The translations under genes were made by a program, and so were the position numbers. This document shows positions 13,417 through 23,519 of a stretch of DNA of 64,000 bases, piece after piece; the stretch's first letter is position 1; the number at the start of each line of letters is the position of its first letter. The notes beneath the pieces are model-generated. The model was not told the DNA's origin. It saw only the letters and a list, made by a program, of their open reading frames with translations, and searched no databases. The DNA is from Cololabis saira (Eukaryota > Chordata > Actinopteri > Beloniformes > Belonidae). Location: NCBI RefSeq assembly GCF_033807715.1, contig NC_084596.1:40248958-40312957 (forward strand), given 5' to 3'.

Positions 13417-14897
13417 CAAAGTCAATGGGATCCGTGGTCGTGATATATACACGAATTATGACATTATTATTATTTATATATTATTCTTATTTATAGTGGC
13501 TAAATTATGCGTTTTTGTCGCGCAAGGTACGGTTTTTTACTGTCAGTTTGTAAAAACATGTTTTTAACGCTGTTTTAGCAGTGTTTTAATGAGGTTTTAA
13601 TCTGACCACCACGGATATAGTACTATGCAAAGTCAATGGGGTCCGTGGTCGTGATATATACACGAATTATGACATTATTATTATTTATATATTATTCTTT
13701 GTTATAGTGGCTAAATTATGCGTTTTTGTCGCGCAAGGTACTGATTTTTAATGTCAGTTTGTAAAAGCCCGTTTTTAACGCTGTTTTAGCAGTGTTTTAA
13801 TGAGGTTTTAATCTGACCACCACGGATATAGTACTATGCAAAGTCAATGGGGTCCGTGGCCGTGATATATACACGAATTATGACATTATTATTATTTATA
13901 TATTATTCTTTGTTATAGTGGCTAAATTATGCGTTTTTGGCGCGCAAGGTACTGATTTTTAATGTCAGTTTGTAAAAGCCCGTTTTTAACGATGTTTTAG
14001 CAGTGTTTTAATGAGGTTTTAATCTGACCACCACGGATATAGTACTATGCAAAGTCAATGGGGTCCGTGGTCGTGATATATACACGAATTATGACATTAT
14101 TATTATTTATATATTATTCTTTGTCATAGTGGCTAAATTATGCGTTTTTGGCGCGCAAGGTACTGATTTTTAATGTCAGTTTGTAAAAGCCCGTTTTTAA
14201 CGCTGTTTTAGCAGTGTTTTTATGAGGTTTTAATCTGACCACCACGGATATAGTACTATGCAAAGTCAATGGGGTCCGTGGTCGTGATATATACACGAAT
14301 TATGACATTATTATTATTTATATATTATTCTTTGTTATAGTGGCTAAATTATGCGTTTTTGGCGCGCAAGGTACTGATCTTTAATGTCAGTTTGTAAAAG
14401 CCCGTTTTTAACGCTGTTTTAGCAGTGTTTTAATGAGGTTTTAATCTGAGCACCACGGATATAGTACTATGCAAAGTCAATGCGGTCCGTGATATATACA
14501 CGAATTATGACATTATTATTATTTATATATTATTCTTTGTTATAGTGGCTAAATTATGCGTTTTTGTCGCGCAACGTACTGTTTTTTACTGTCAGTTTGT
14601 AAAAGCCTGTTTTTAACGCTGTTTTAGCAATGTTTTTATGAGGTTTTAATCTGACCACCACGGATATAGTACTATGCAAAGTCAATGGGGTCCGTGGTCG
14701 TGATATATACACGTTTTATGACATTATTATTATTTATATATTATTCTTTGTTATAGTGGCTAAATTATGCGTTTTTGTCGCGCAACGTACTGTTTTTTAC
14801 TGTCAGTTTGTAAAAGCCCGTTTTTAACGCTGTTTTAGCAGTGTTTTTATGAGGTTTTAATCTGACCACCACGGATATAGTAGCCTACTATGCAAAG
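13400..14897 (+). repeat. tandem array of ~209-bp units (left arm, outer block)
   Basis: Seven units, spaced at 209-210 bp in the regular part, as judged from the recurrence of CTATGCAAAGTCAATGG (near 13418, 13632, 13841, 14050, 14260, 14476 and 14684). Each unit has CCACGGATATAGTACTATGC followed by TCCGTGGTCGTGATATATAC, an AT-rich core and GTTTTTAACGCTGTTTTAGC. The 7-bp pair CCACGGA/TCCGTGG frames the perfect palindrome ATAGTACTAT, so every unit can form a hairpin. Non-coding. Confidence 0.92.
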
Positions 14898-15700
14898 CAA
14901 CCTGATCTCACAAAAGTCTGTGAAATGCCTACGACCTATTTCCGTGGTACCAACACGGAAAGTGGTATAATTCCGTGTGACCACCACGATATAGTACTAT
15001 GCAAAGTCAATGGGATCCATGGTCGTGATATACAAACGGATAATGCCCACGACCTATTTTCCGTGGTACCAACACGGAAAGTGCTATAATTCCGTGTGAC
15101 CAACACGGATATAGTACTGTGCAAAGTCAATGGGATCCGTGGTCGTGATATATACACGTTTTTTGACATTATTATTATTTATATATTATTCTTTGTTAAA
15201 GTGGCTAAATTATGCGTTTTTGTTGCGCAAGGTACGGTTTTTTACTGTCAGTTTGTAAAAACATGTTTTTAACGCTGTTTTAGCAGTGTTTTAATGAGGT
15301 TTTAATCTGACCACCACGGATATACTATGCAAAGTCAATGGGAGGCGTGGTCGTGATATATACACGTTTTATGACATTATTATTATTTATATATTATTCT
15401 TTGTTATAGTGTATAAATTATGCGTTTTTTGTCGCGCAACGTACTGTTTTTTACTGTAAGTTTGTAAAAGCACGTTTTTAACGCTGTTTTAGCAGTGTTT
15501 TAATGAGGTTTTAATCTGACCACCACGGATATAGTACTATGCAAAGTCAATGGGAGGCGTGGTCGTGATATATACACGAATTATGACATTATTATTATTT
15601 ATATATTATTCTTTGTTATAGTGGCTAAATTATGCGTTTTTGGCGCGCAAGGTACGGTTTTTACTGCCAGTTTGTAAAAACATGTTTTTAACGCTGTTTT
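14898..15700 (+). repeat. internal second copy of the terminus plus more ~209-bp units (left arm)
   Basis: CAACCTGATCTCAC recurs at 14898 inside the array and is followed by CCGTGGTACCAACACGGAAA twice (near 14940 and 15060) and then by further 209-bp units (near 15121, 15330 and 15543). The unit before it is cut at CTATGCAAAG. This suggests that a copy of the element end was inserted or recombined into the array before the palindrome formed, because the mirror arm has the same junction at 22440-22453. Confidence 0.85.
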
Positions 15701-15838
15701 AAGAAGAGACAGGCGATATTTAAAGTTTCTCCCATTTCGTCAACCACAGGGGATTCCCTGGGCGTCCCCTCTACGTCATAGAGTGACGAGGGGGGATCCT
15801 GATCACGTGACGGATGCCCCCGAATGAATTTTTAATGA

Positions 15839-15909
15839 ATGGTTCCGCGTTACACCAACGCAGAGCCTACGGCGTAGGGTACGCTCTGCGTCGATTTAAC
15901 GCGGACCAT
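15839..15909. repeat. 71-bp imperfect palindrome cassette (left arm)
   Basis: Begins ATGGTTCCGCGTTA and ends TAACGCGGACCAT, with CTACGGCGTAGG at the centre. A related cassette sits inside an unrelated hAT MITE at 36193-36250, so this is a recurring module in its own right. Confidence 0.8.
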
Positions 15910-16017
15910 AATTCAGGCTTTATTCTAAAGGATGCAGCGGCAAAATGTTGCAAGGATGTCTTTGTGGTTTCCATTCGGAGCTATAAATCGTTTTTTTCCT
16001 AATCTGCAGGTCAACAT

Positions 16018-16527
16018 ATGAGACGTAAAATGGTTTTACTGACACCGGTACTGTCGCTGCTGCTCTCCTGGGCTGCGGCGGAGACGTGCCGGGGGACGCG
16101 CTGCTTCGGCGGGGGCTCCAAGGACCCGAGCCCGGGCAGCAGAGCCTCCAGACCCCCGAGCACCATGGGCAGCACCCCGGGGCAGCACCCAGGGGAGATG
16201 GGCGCACCCCGGGCCGGGGCGCAGCAGCAGGACGCGCAGCCGCGGATTGCGAGCGCCTCCAGCGCTGCCGGCGCTGGAGGATGCTCCGGCGCGCACTGCT
16301 CCGGCTCGGGGAGACTCATCCCCATCCCCATCCAGCCCGCAAACGACACCCGGGACTGCCGGGGGATAGAGTGCAGGCTGCCGCTGAGGATCGGAGCCAA
16401 GCCCCGGGGAAGGTCCTGCGTCGGGGACGGCTGTGCCCCGGAGGAGGAGAGCGCGCCCCCGGACCCGGTGCGCAGAGGCGATTCTAGGGGGCCCCTCAAA
16501 CCAGCATTCATCACCGTTATGTTATAA
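16018..16527 (+). CDS. 169-aa putative secreted CxGxxC-repeat protein, captured gene-like sequence (left arm)
   Basis: I do not recognise the family. Residues 5-21 form a hydrophobic signal peptide ending near AAA|ETC. After it come exactly eight cysteines in four CxGxxC motifs (residues 24-29, 89-94, 114-119 and 134-139), separated by Pro/Gly/Ser/Ala-rich linkers, with one N-glycosylation site (NDT, 109-111). Upstream, a pyrimidine run ending in CTGCAG (16009) looks like a splice acceptor and TATAAAT lies at 15982. The stop codon is followed at once by AATAAA. The block is much more GC-rich than its surroundings. The first methionine opens the longest frame; Met5 is an equally plausible start. 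It lies within the foldback element and has an identical protein copy in the other arm. It could be an exon of a host gene captured by the transposon, or a gene belonging to the element. Expression is unknown. Confidence 0.55.
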   Translation: MRRKMVLLTPVLSLLLSWAAAETCRGTRCFGGGSKDPSPGSRASRPPSTMGSTPGQHPGEMGAPRAGAQQQDAQPRIASASSAAGAGGCSGAHCSGSGRLIPIPIQPANDTRDCRGIECRLPLRIGAKPRGRSCVGDGCAPEEESAPPDPVRRGDSRGPLKPAFITVML

Positions 16528-17091
16528 TAAACTGACACCAACGAAAACGTTATGAAATTTTGTTTTTCATTCCAAATGTTTTTCTTTACCTTCGGCTGAG
16601 CTGAATCGGCTCCATTTAAAACTTCCAGAATGAACGTTAAATTCTGTGCACACGACACTGTGTGTAGTTTTTTTTTTTTTTTTGACACTGTGTACAGGTG
16701 GATGATCCGTGATCATGGGAATGACTGCATGGGGGCCCTTGAGGGAGGTTTCTTACTGGCTACTGAGATGTCATTGATAAATGCCCTATGTTTGTTTAAG
16801 GAGGGAGGTGTGGTCATTGCGGTTACCACATTTTGAGATCTGTGGAGTAAAAACAGCCTTCAAAATACTTTTTTATTCCTCAATACCCCTGACAGGAAAC
16901 ACCTTTGTTTATAGTAATAATTAAAAAAAAAAATAATAATTCAATTTTTTTTTTTTTTTTTTTTTTTTGGGGGGGGCCTTATGGGCCCCCCAACAACTCG
17001 GGGCCCCAAGCAGTTGCCTGCCTTGCCTGTTCACAAGCTGCGCCCCTGCCGGTGCGTGTGTCCGACAGAGCCGCGCAGTTCCTGGCCGACT

Positions 17092-17818
17092 CATCATCAT
17101 CATCATCATCATCATCATCTTCATCATCATCATGATCATCTTCATCTTCATGATCATCTTCATCATCATCATGATCATCTTCATCTTCATGATCATCTTC
17201 ATCATCATCATGATCATCTTCATCATCATCATCATCATGATCATCTTCATCATCATCATCATCATCATCATCTTCATCTTCATGATCATCTTCATCATCA
17301 TCATCATGATCATCTTCATCATCATCTTCTTCATCTTCATCATCATCAATATCATGATCATCTTCATCTTCATCATCATCATTATGATCATCTTCATCAT
17401 CTTCATCTTCATCATCATCTTCATCATCTTCATCATCATCATCATGATCATCTTCATCATCATGATCATCTTCATCATCATCTTCTTCATCTTCATCATC
17501 ATCAATATCATGATCATCTTCATCATCATCATCATTATGATCATCTTCATCATCATCTTCATCATCATCATTATGATCATCATCATCATCTTCATCATCA
17601 TCATTATGATCATCTTCATCATCATCATCATCATCATGATCATCTTCATCTTCATCATCATGATCATCTTCATCATCATTATGATCATCTTCATCATCAT
17701 CATCATCATCATCATGATCAGCTTCATCATCATCATCATCTTCATCATCATCATCTTCATCATCATCATCATCATGATCATCTTCATCATCATCATGATC
17801 ATCTTCATCATCATCATG
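17092..17818. repeat. CAT/CTT trinucleotide tract (left arm)
   Basis: About 730 bp of TCATCA with regular CTTCAT and TGATCA interruptions. It produces long spurious poly-His, poly-Ile/Phe and poly-Met frames. It follows a poly-T/G stretch (16946-16977). The mirror tract in the right arm is about 50 bp longer. Confidence 0.97.
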
Positions 17819-18260
17819 TGACCTTCGGAAGTGTCAAAGGTCACCGCGTCTGTTGCTTTTCGGCCTGAAAAGACTATTTCGTGTCTTTTTTTGCATAGTT
17901 CCCTAACGCTTTGAGCTAAGACACTGAAATTTTAGATTATGTATCAGGAGGTGACTTTCATCCACTGTGCGGATTTTCAGATCTGTGTGACCTTCGGAAG
18001 TGTCAAAGGTCACCGTGTCTGTTGCTTTTCGGCCTGAAAACACTATTTCGTGTCTTTTTTTGCATAGTTCACTAACGCTTTGAGCTACGAGACTGAAATT
18101 CTAGACTCTGTATCAGGAGGTGACTCTCATCCCCTGTGCCGAGGTCCAGACCCGTGCCACCTTCGGAAGTGCCAAAGGTCACCGTGTGTGGTGCCTTTTT
18201 CGGGCCTTTGAAATGTTTTTTGAATAATTCACTAACGCTTTGAGCTGGGAGACTGATTTT
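17819..18260 (+). repeat. ~170-bp tandem repeats (left arm, inner)
   Basis: ACCTTCGGAAGTGTCAAAGG recurs near 17820 and 17992, with a divergent copy near 18159, a period of about 170 bp. Each unit also has TTTGCATAGTTC(A/C)CTAACGC and CAGGAGGTGACT. The sequence is unlike the 209-bp outer units, so the arm is a composite of two tandem families. Confidence 0.88.
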
Positions 18261-18574
18261 TGACTATGTTGCAATGCAGAAGGCCCTTTGCTAGGATCTT
18301 TTTGTCCTGTGGCTGTACGACTTCCACAGAGCTAGTTGGCATTGCAGAGGGTTCACAGAGTTGAGACTTGGCAAGCCCAATCCAAGCCCCATATGGAGGC
18401 CACAGGTCGAGTTTTACTTGGTTTGGTCAAATATTGTGGCAACGTTGTCCGTTCGAATGTTGGAAAAGGTGACGTTTCAAAGCCCCGCCCATCGAAAAGT
18501 ACAGGTCCGATCTGCACCAAACTAATGTCTGCCTGTTCAGGGGATGCCCCCAAACAACATATAAAAAATTCAGA
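18261..18574. repeat. inner end of left palindrome arm, single-copy part
   Basis: Sequence without internal repeats that pairs with 18727-19040 of the other arm. Paired 66- to 99-codon frames appear on both strands only because the arms mirror each other. Confidence 0.75.
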
Positions 18575-18726
18575 CTCCTAGCTAAAGGCGTTAGTGAACT
18601 ATGCAAAAAAAGACACAAAATAGGCCCTGTTCCATTAGTCAGGAGGCTCTCAGAGCTAGAGGTTTCTACACCCTCCTAACCAGCCAGAACATTTTAGAGG
18701 AAACACTGTTGCAGAAGTCATAGAAA
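18575..18726. other. 152-bp asymmetric spacer at the palindrome centre
   Basis: This segment does not pair with itself. Its first ~46 bp (GCGTTAGTGAACTATGCAAA and onward) match the 170-bp repeat as it reads in the right arm, so the left-arm repeat order continues in inverted form into the spacer. The rest is unique. It would form the loop of a hairpin. Confidence 0.8.
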
Positions 18727-19039
18727 TCTGAATTTTGTATATGTTGTTTGGGGGCATCCCCTGAACAGGCAGACATTAGTTTGGTGCAGATCGGACCTGT
18801 ACTTTTCGATGGGCGGGGCTTTGAAACGTCACCTTTTCCAACATTCGAACGGACAACGTTGCCACAATATTTGACCAAACCAAGTAAAACTCGACCTGTG
18901 GCCTCCATATGGGGCTTAGATTGGGCTTGCCAAGTCTCAACTCTGTGAACCCTCTGCAATGCCAACTAGCTCTGTGGAAGTCGTACAGCCACAGGACAAA
19001 AAGATCCTAGCAAAGGGCCTTCTGCATTGCAACATAGTC

Positions 19040-19482
19040 AAAAATCAGTCTCCCAGCTCAAAGCGTTAGTGAATTATTCAAAAAACATTTCAAAGGCCCG
19101 AAAAAGGCACCACACACGGTGACCTTTGGCACTTCCGAAGGTCGCACGGGTCTGGACCTCGGCACAGGGGATGAGAGTCACCTCCTGATACAGAGTCTAG
19201 AATTTCAGTCTCGTAGCTCAAAGCGTTAGTGAACTATGCAAAAAAAGACACGAAATAGTGTTTTCAGGCCGAAAAGCAACAGACACGGTGACCTTTGACA
19301 CTTCCGAAGGTCACACAGATCTGAAAATCCGCACAGTGGATGAAAGTCACCTCCTGATACATAATCTAAAATTTCAGTGTCTTAGCTCAAAGCGTTAGGG
19401 AACTATGCAAAAAAAGACACGAAATAGTCTTTTCAGGCCGAAAAGCAACAGACGCGGTGACCTTTGACACTTCCGAAGGTCA
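19040..19482 (-). repeat. ~170-bp tandem repeats (right arm, inner)
   Basis: Mirror of 17819-18260, with CCTTTGACACTTCCGAAGGT near 19290 and 19460 and a divergent copy near 19125. Confidence 0.88.
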
Positions 19483-19564
19483 CATGATGATGATGAAGAT
19501 GATCATGATGATGATGATGATGAAGATGATGATGATGAAGATGATGATGATGATGAATCTGATC

Positions 19565-19602
<38 letters not shown>

Positions 19603-20205
19603 GATGATCATAATGATGATGAAGATGAAGATGATCATGATGATGAAGATGATCATGATGATGATGATGAAGATGATGATGATGAAGATGATCATAATGA
19701 TGATGATGAAGATGATCATAATGATGATGATGATGAAGATGATCATAATGATGATGATGAAGATGATGATGATGAAGATGATCATGATATTGATGATGAT
19801 GAAGATGAAGAAGATGATGATGATGATGAAGATGATCATGATGATGATGATGATGAAGATGATCATGATGATGAAGATGATCATGATGATGATGATGAAG
19901 ATGATGATGATGATGATGATGAAGATGATGAAGATGATCATAATGATGATGATGAAGATGAAGATGATCATGATATTGATGATGATGATGAAGATGATCA
20001 TGATGATGATGAAGATGAAGATGAAGATGATCATGAAGATGAAGATGATCATGATGATGATGATGAAGATGATCATGATGATGATGATGATGATGATGAA
20101 GATGATCATGATGATGATGAAGATGATCATGAAGATGAAGATGAAGATGATCATGATGATGATGAAGATGATCATGAAGATGAAGATGATCATGATGATG
20201 ATGAA

Positions 20206-20258
<53 letters not shown>
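19483..20258. repeat. ATG/GAT trinucleotide tract (right arm)
   Basis: About 775 bp of GATGATGAAGATGATCAT-type repeats, the mirror of 17092-17818. The order of the interruptions differs from the left arm, so the two tracts have changed independently since the arms became paired. Confidence 0.97.
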
Positions 20259-20823
20259 GTCGGCCAGGAACTGCGCGGCTCTGTCGGACACACGCACCGG
20301 CAGGGGCGCAGCTTGTGAACAGGCAAGGCAGGCAACTGCTTGGGGCCCCGAGTTGTTGGGGGGCCCATAAGGCCCCCCCCCAAAAAAAAAAAAAAAAAAA
20401 AAAAAATTGAATTATTATTTTTTTTTTTTAATTATTACTATAAACAAAGGTGTTTCCTGTCAGGGGTATTGAGGAATAAAAAAGTATTTTGAAGGCTGTT
20501 TTTACTCCACAGATCTCAAAATGTGGTAACCGCAATGACCACACCTCCCTCCTTAAACAAACATAGGGCATTTATCAATGACATCTCAGTAGCCAGTAAG
20601 AAACCTCCCTCAAGGGCCCCCATGTAGTCCTTCCCATGATCACGGATCATCCACCTGTACACAGTGTCAAAAAAAAAAAAAAACTACACACAGTGTTGTG
20701 TGCACAGAATTTAACGTTCATTCTGGAAGTTTTAAATGGAGCCGATTCAGCTCAGCCGAAGGTAAAGAAAAACATTTGGAATGAAAAACAAAATTTCATA
20801 ACGTTTTCGTTGGTGTCAGTTTA

Positions 20824-21333
20824 TTATAACATAACGGTGATGAATGCTGGTTTGAGGGGCCCCCTAGAATCGCCTCTGCGCACCGGGTCCGGGGGCGCGC
20901 TCTCCTCCTCCGGGGCACAGCCGTCCCCGACGCAGGACCTTCCCCGGGGCTTGGCTCCGATCCTCAGCGGCAGCCTGCACTCTATCCCCCGGCAGTCCCG
21001 GGTGTCGTTTGCGGGCTGGATGGGGATGGGGATGAGTCTCCCCGAGCCGGAGCAGTGCGCGCCGGAGCATCCTCCAGCGCCGGCAGCGCTGGAGGCGCTC
21101 GCAATCCGCGGCTGCGCGTCCTGCTGCTGCGCCCCGGCGCGGGGTGCGCCCATCTCCCCTGGGTGCTGCCCCGGGGTGCTGCCCATGGTGCTCGGGGGTC
21201 TGGAGGCTCTGCTGCCCGGGCTCGGGTCCTTGGAGCCCCCGCCGAAGCAGCGCGTCCCCCGGCACGTCTCCGCCGCAGCCCAGGAGAGCAGCAGCGACAG
21301 TACCGGTGTCAGTAAAACCATTTTACGTCTCAT
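20824..21333 (-). CDS. 169-aa putative secreted CxGxxC-repeat protein (right arm copy)
   Basis: Mirror copy of the ORF at 16018-16527, with an identical 169-residue protein: signal peptide (residues 5-21), four CxGxxC motifs and one NDT glycosylation site. The one coding difference I could find is silent (CGG versus CGC, in the stretch near 21141), read as a Gly/Arg change only in other frames. The acceptor-like CTGCAG and the AATAAA overlapping the stop are kept. The two copies are convergent, with their 3' ends facing the palindrome centre. The near-identity points to recent formation or ongoing gene conversion. Function unknown; not assigned to any family. Confidence 0.55.
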   Translation of the reverse strand: MRRKMVLLTPVLSLLLSWAAAETCRGTRCFGGGSKDPSPGSRASRPPSTMGSTPGQHPGEMGAPRAGAQQQDAQPRIASASSAAGAGGCSGAHCSGSGRLIPIPIQPANDTRDCRGIECRLPLRIGAKPRGRSCVGDGCAPEEESAPPDPVRRGDSRGPLKPAFITVML

Positions 21334-21441
21334 ATGTTGACCTGCAGATTAGGAAAAAACCGATTTATAGCTCCGAATGGAAACCACAAAGACATCCTTG
21401 CAACATTTTGCCGCTGCATCCTTTAGAATAAAGCCTGAATT

Positions 21442-21512
21442 ATGGTCCGCGTTAAATCGACGCAGAGCGTACCCTACGCCGTAGGCTCTGCGTTGGTGTA
21501 ACGCGGAACCAT
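21442..21512. repeat. 71-bp imperfect palindrome cassette (right arm)
   Basis: Mirror of 15839-15909, with ends ATGGTCCGCGTTAAATCGAC and GTGTAACGCGGAACCAT. Confidence 0.8.
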
Positions 21513-21649
21513 TCATTAAAAATTCATTCGGGGGCATCCGTCACGTGATCAGGATCCCCCCTCGTCACTCTATGACGTAGAGGGGACGCCCAGGGAATCC
21601 CCTGTGGTTGACGAAATGGGAGAAACTTTAAATATCGCCTGTCTCTTCT

Positions 21650-22453
21650 TAAAACAGCGTTAAAAACATGTTTTTACAAACTGGCAGTAAAAACCGTACC
21701 TTGCGCGCCAAAAACGCATAATTTAGCCACTATAACAAAGAATAATATATAAATAATAATAATGTCATAATTCGTGTATATATCACGACCACGCCTCCCA
21801 TTGACTTTGCATAGTACTATATCCGTGGTGGTCAGATTAAAACCTCATTAAAACACTGCTAAAACAGCGTTAAAAACGTGCTTTTACAAACTTACAGTAA
21901 AAAACAGTACGTTGCGCGACAAAAAACGCATAATTTAGACACTATAACAAAGAATAATATATAAATAATAATAATGTCATAAAACGTGTATATATCACGA
22001 CCACGCCTCCCATTGACTTTGCATAGTATATCCGTGGTGGTCAGATTAAAACCTCATTAAAACACTGCTAAAACAGCGTTAAAAACATGTTTTTACAAAC
22101 TGACAGTAAAAAACCGTACCTTGCGCAACAAAAACGCATAATTTAGCCACTTTAACAAAGAATAATATATAAATAATAATAATGTCAAAAAACGTGTATA
22201 TATCACGACCACGGATCCCATTGACTTTGCACAGTACTATATCCGTGTTGGTCACACGGAATTATAGCACTTTCCGTGTTGGTACCACGGAAAATAGGTC
22301 GTGGGCATTATCCGTGTGTATATCACGACCATGGATCCCATTGACTTTGCATAGTACTATATCGTGGTGGTCACACGGTATTATACCACTTTCCGTGTTG
22401 GTACCACGGAAATAGGTCGTAGGCATTTCACAGACTTTTGTGAGATCAGGTTG
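21650..22453 (-). repeat. ~209-bp units and internal terminus copy (right arm)
   Basis: Mirror of 14898-15700. The internal end GTGAGATCAGGTTG lies at 22440-22453 and is joined to CTTTGCATAGTAGGC, the same junction as in the left arm. Confidence 0.85.
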
Positions 22454-23519
22454 CTTTGCATAGTAGGCTACTATATCCGTGGTGGTCAGATTAAAACCTC
22501 ATAAAAACACTGCTAAAACAGCGTTAAAAACGGGCTTTTACAAACTGACATTAAAGATCAGTACCTTGCGCGCCAAAAACGCATAATTTAGCCACTATAA
22601 CAAAGAATAATATATAAATAATAATAATGTCATAATTCGTGTATATATCACGACCACGGACCCCATTGACTTTGCATAGTACTATATCCGTGGTGGTCAG
22701 ATTAAAACCTCATAAAAACACTGCTAAAACAGCGTTAAAAACGGGCTTTTACAAACTGACATTAAAAATCAGTACCTTGCGCGCCAAAAACGCATAATTT
22801 AGCCACTATAACAAAGAATAATATATAAATAATAATAATGTCATAATTCGTGTATATATCACGACCACGGACCCCATTGACTTTGCATAGTACTATATCC
22901 GTGGTGCTCAGATTAAAACCTCATTAAAACACTGCTAAAACATCGTTAAAAACGGGCTTTTACAAACTGACATTAAAAATCAGTACCTTGCGCGCCAAAA
23001 ACGCATAATTTAGCCACTATAACAAAGAATAATATATAAATAATAATAATGTCATAATTCGTGTATATATCACGACCACGGACCCCATTGACTTTGCATA
23101 GTACTATATCCGTGGTGCTCAGATTAAAACCTCATTAAAACACTGCTAAAACATCGTTAAAAACGGGCTTTTACAAACTGACATTAAAAATCAGTACCTT
23201 GCGCGCCAAAAACGCATAATTTAGCCACTATAACAAAGAATAATATATAAATAATAATAATGTCATAATTCGTGTATATATCACGACCACAGACCCCATT
23301 GACTTTGCATAGTACTATATCCGTGGTGGTCAGATTAAAACCTCATTAAAACACTGCTAAAACAGCGTTAAAAACATGTTTTTACAAACTGACAGTAAAA
23401 AAACCGTACCTTGCGCGACAAAAACGCAAAATTTAGCCACTATAAATAAGAATAATATATAAATAATAATAATGTCATAATTCGTGTATATATCACGACC
23501 ACGGATCCCATTGACTTTG
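22454..23519 (-). repeat. tandem array of ~209-bp units (right arm, outer block)
   Basis: Five units (CCATTGACTTTGCATAGTAC near 22663, 22872, 23083 and 23296, and the first unit near 23508), against seven in the matching left block. This difference accounts for most of the arm length difference. Confidence 0.9.

Noticed and set aside
13380..15700. Regular repeats suggestive of a CRISPR array
   Set aside because: The repeats are long (~209 bp), contiguous and eukaryotic in context, with no unique spacers and no cas genes.
16011..16688. 225-codon antisense frame over the captured ORF (and its mirror at 20636-21340)
   Set aside because: Shadow of a GC-rich reading frame on the opposite strand; it has no signal peptide or motif and starts in a poly-A/T run.
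16921..20410. Long poly-His, poly-Met/Lys and poly-Ile/Phe frames
   Set aside because: Produced by the CAT/ATG trinucleotide tracts in the two palindrome arms.
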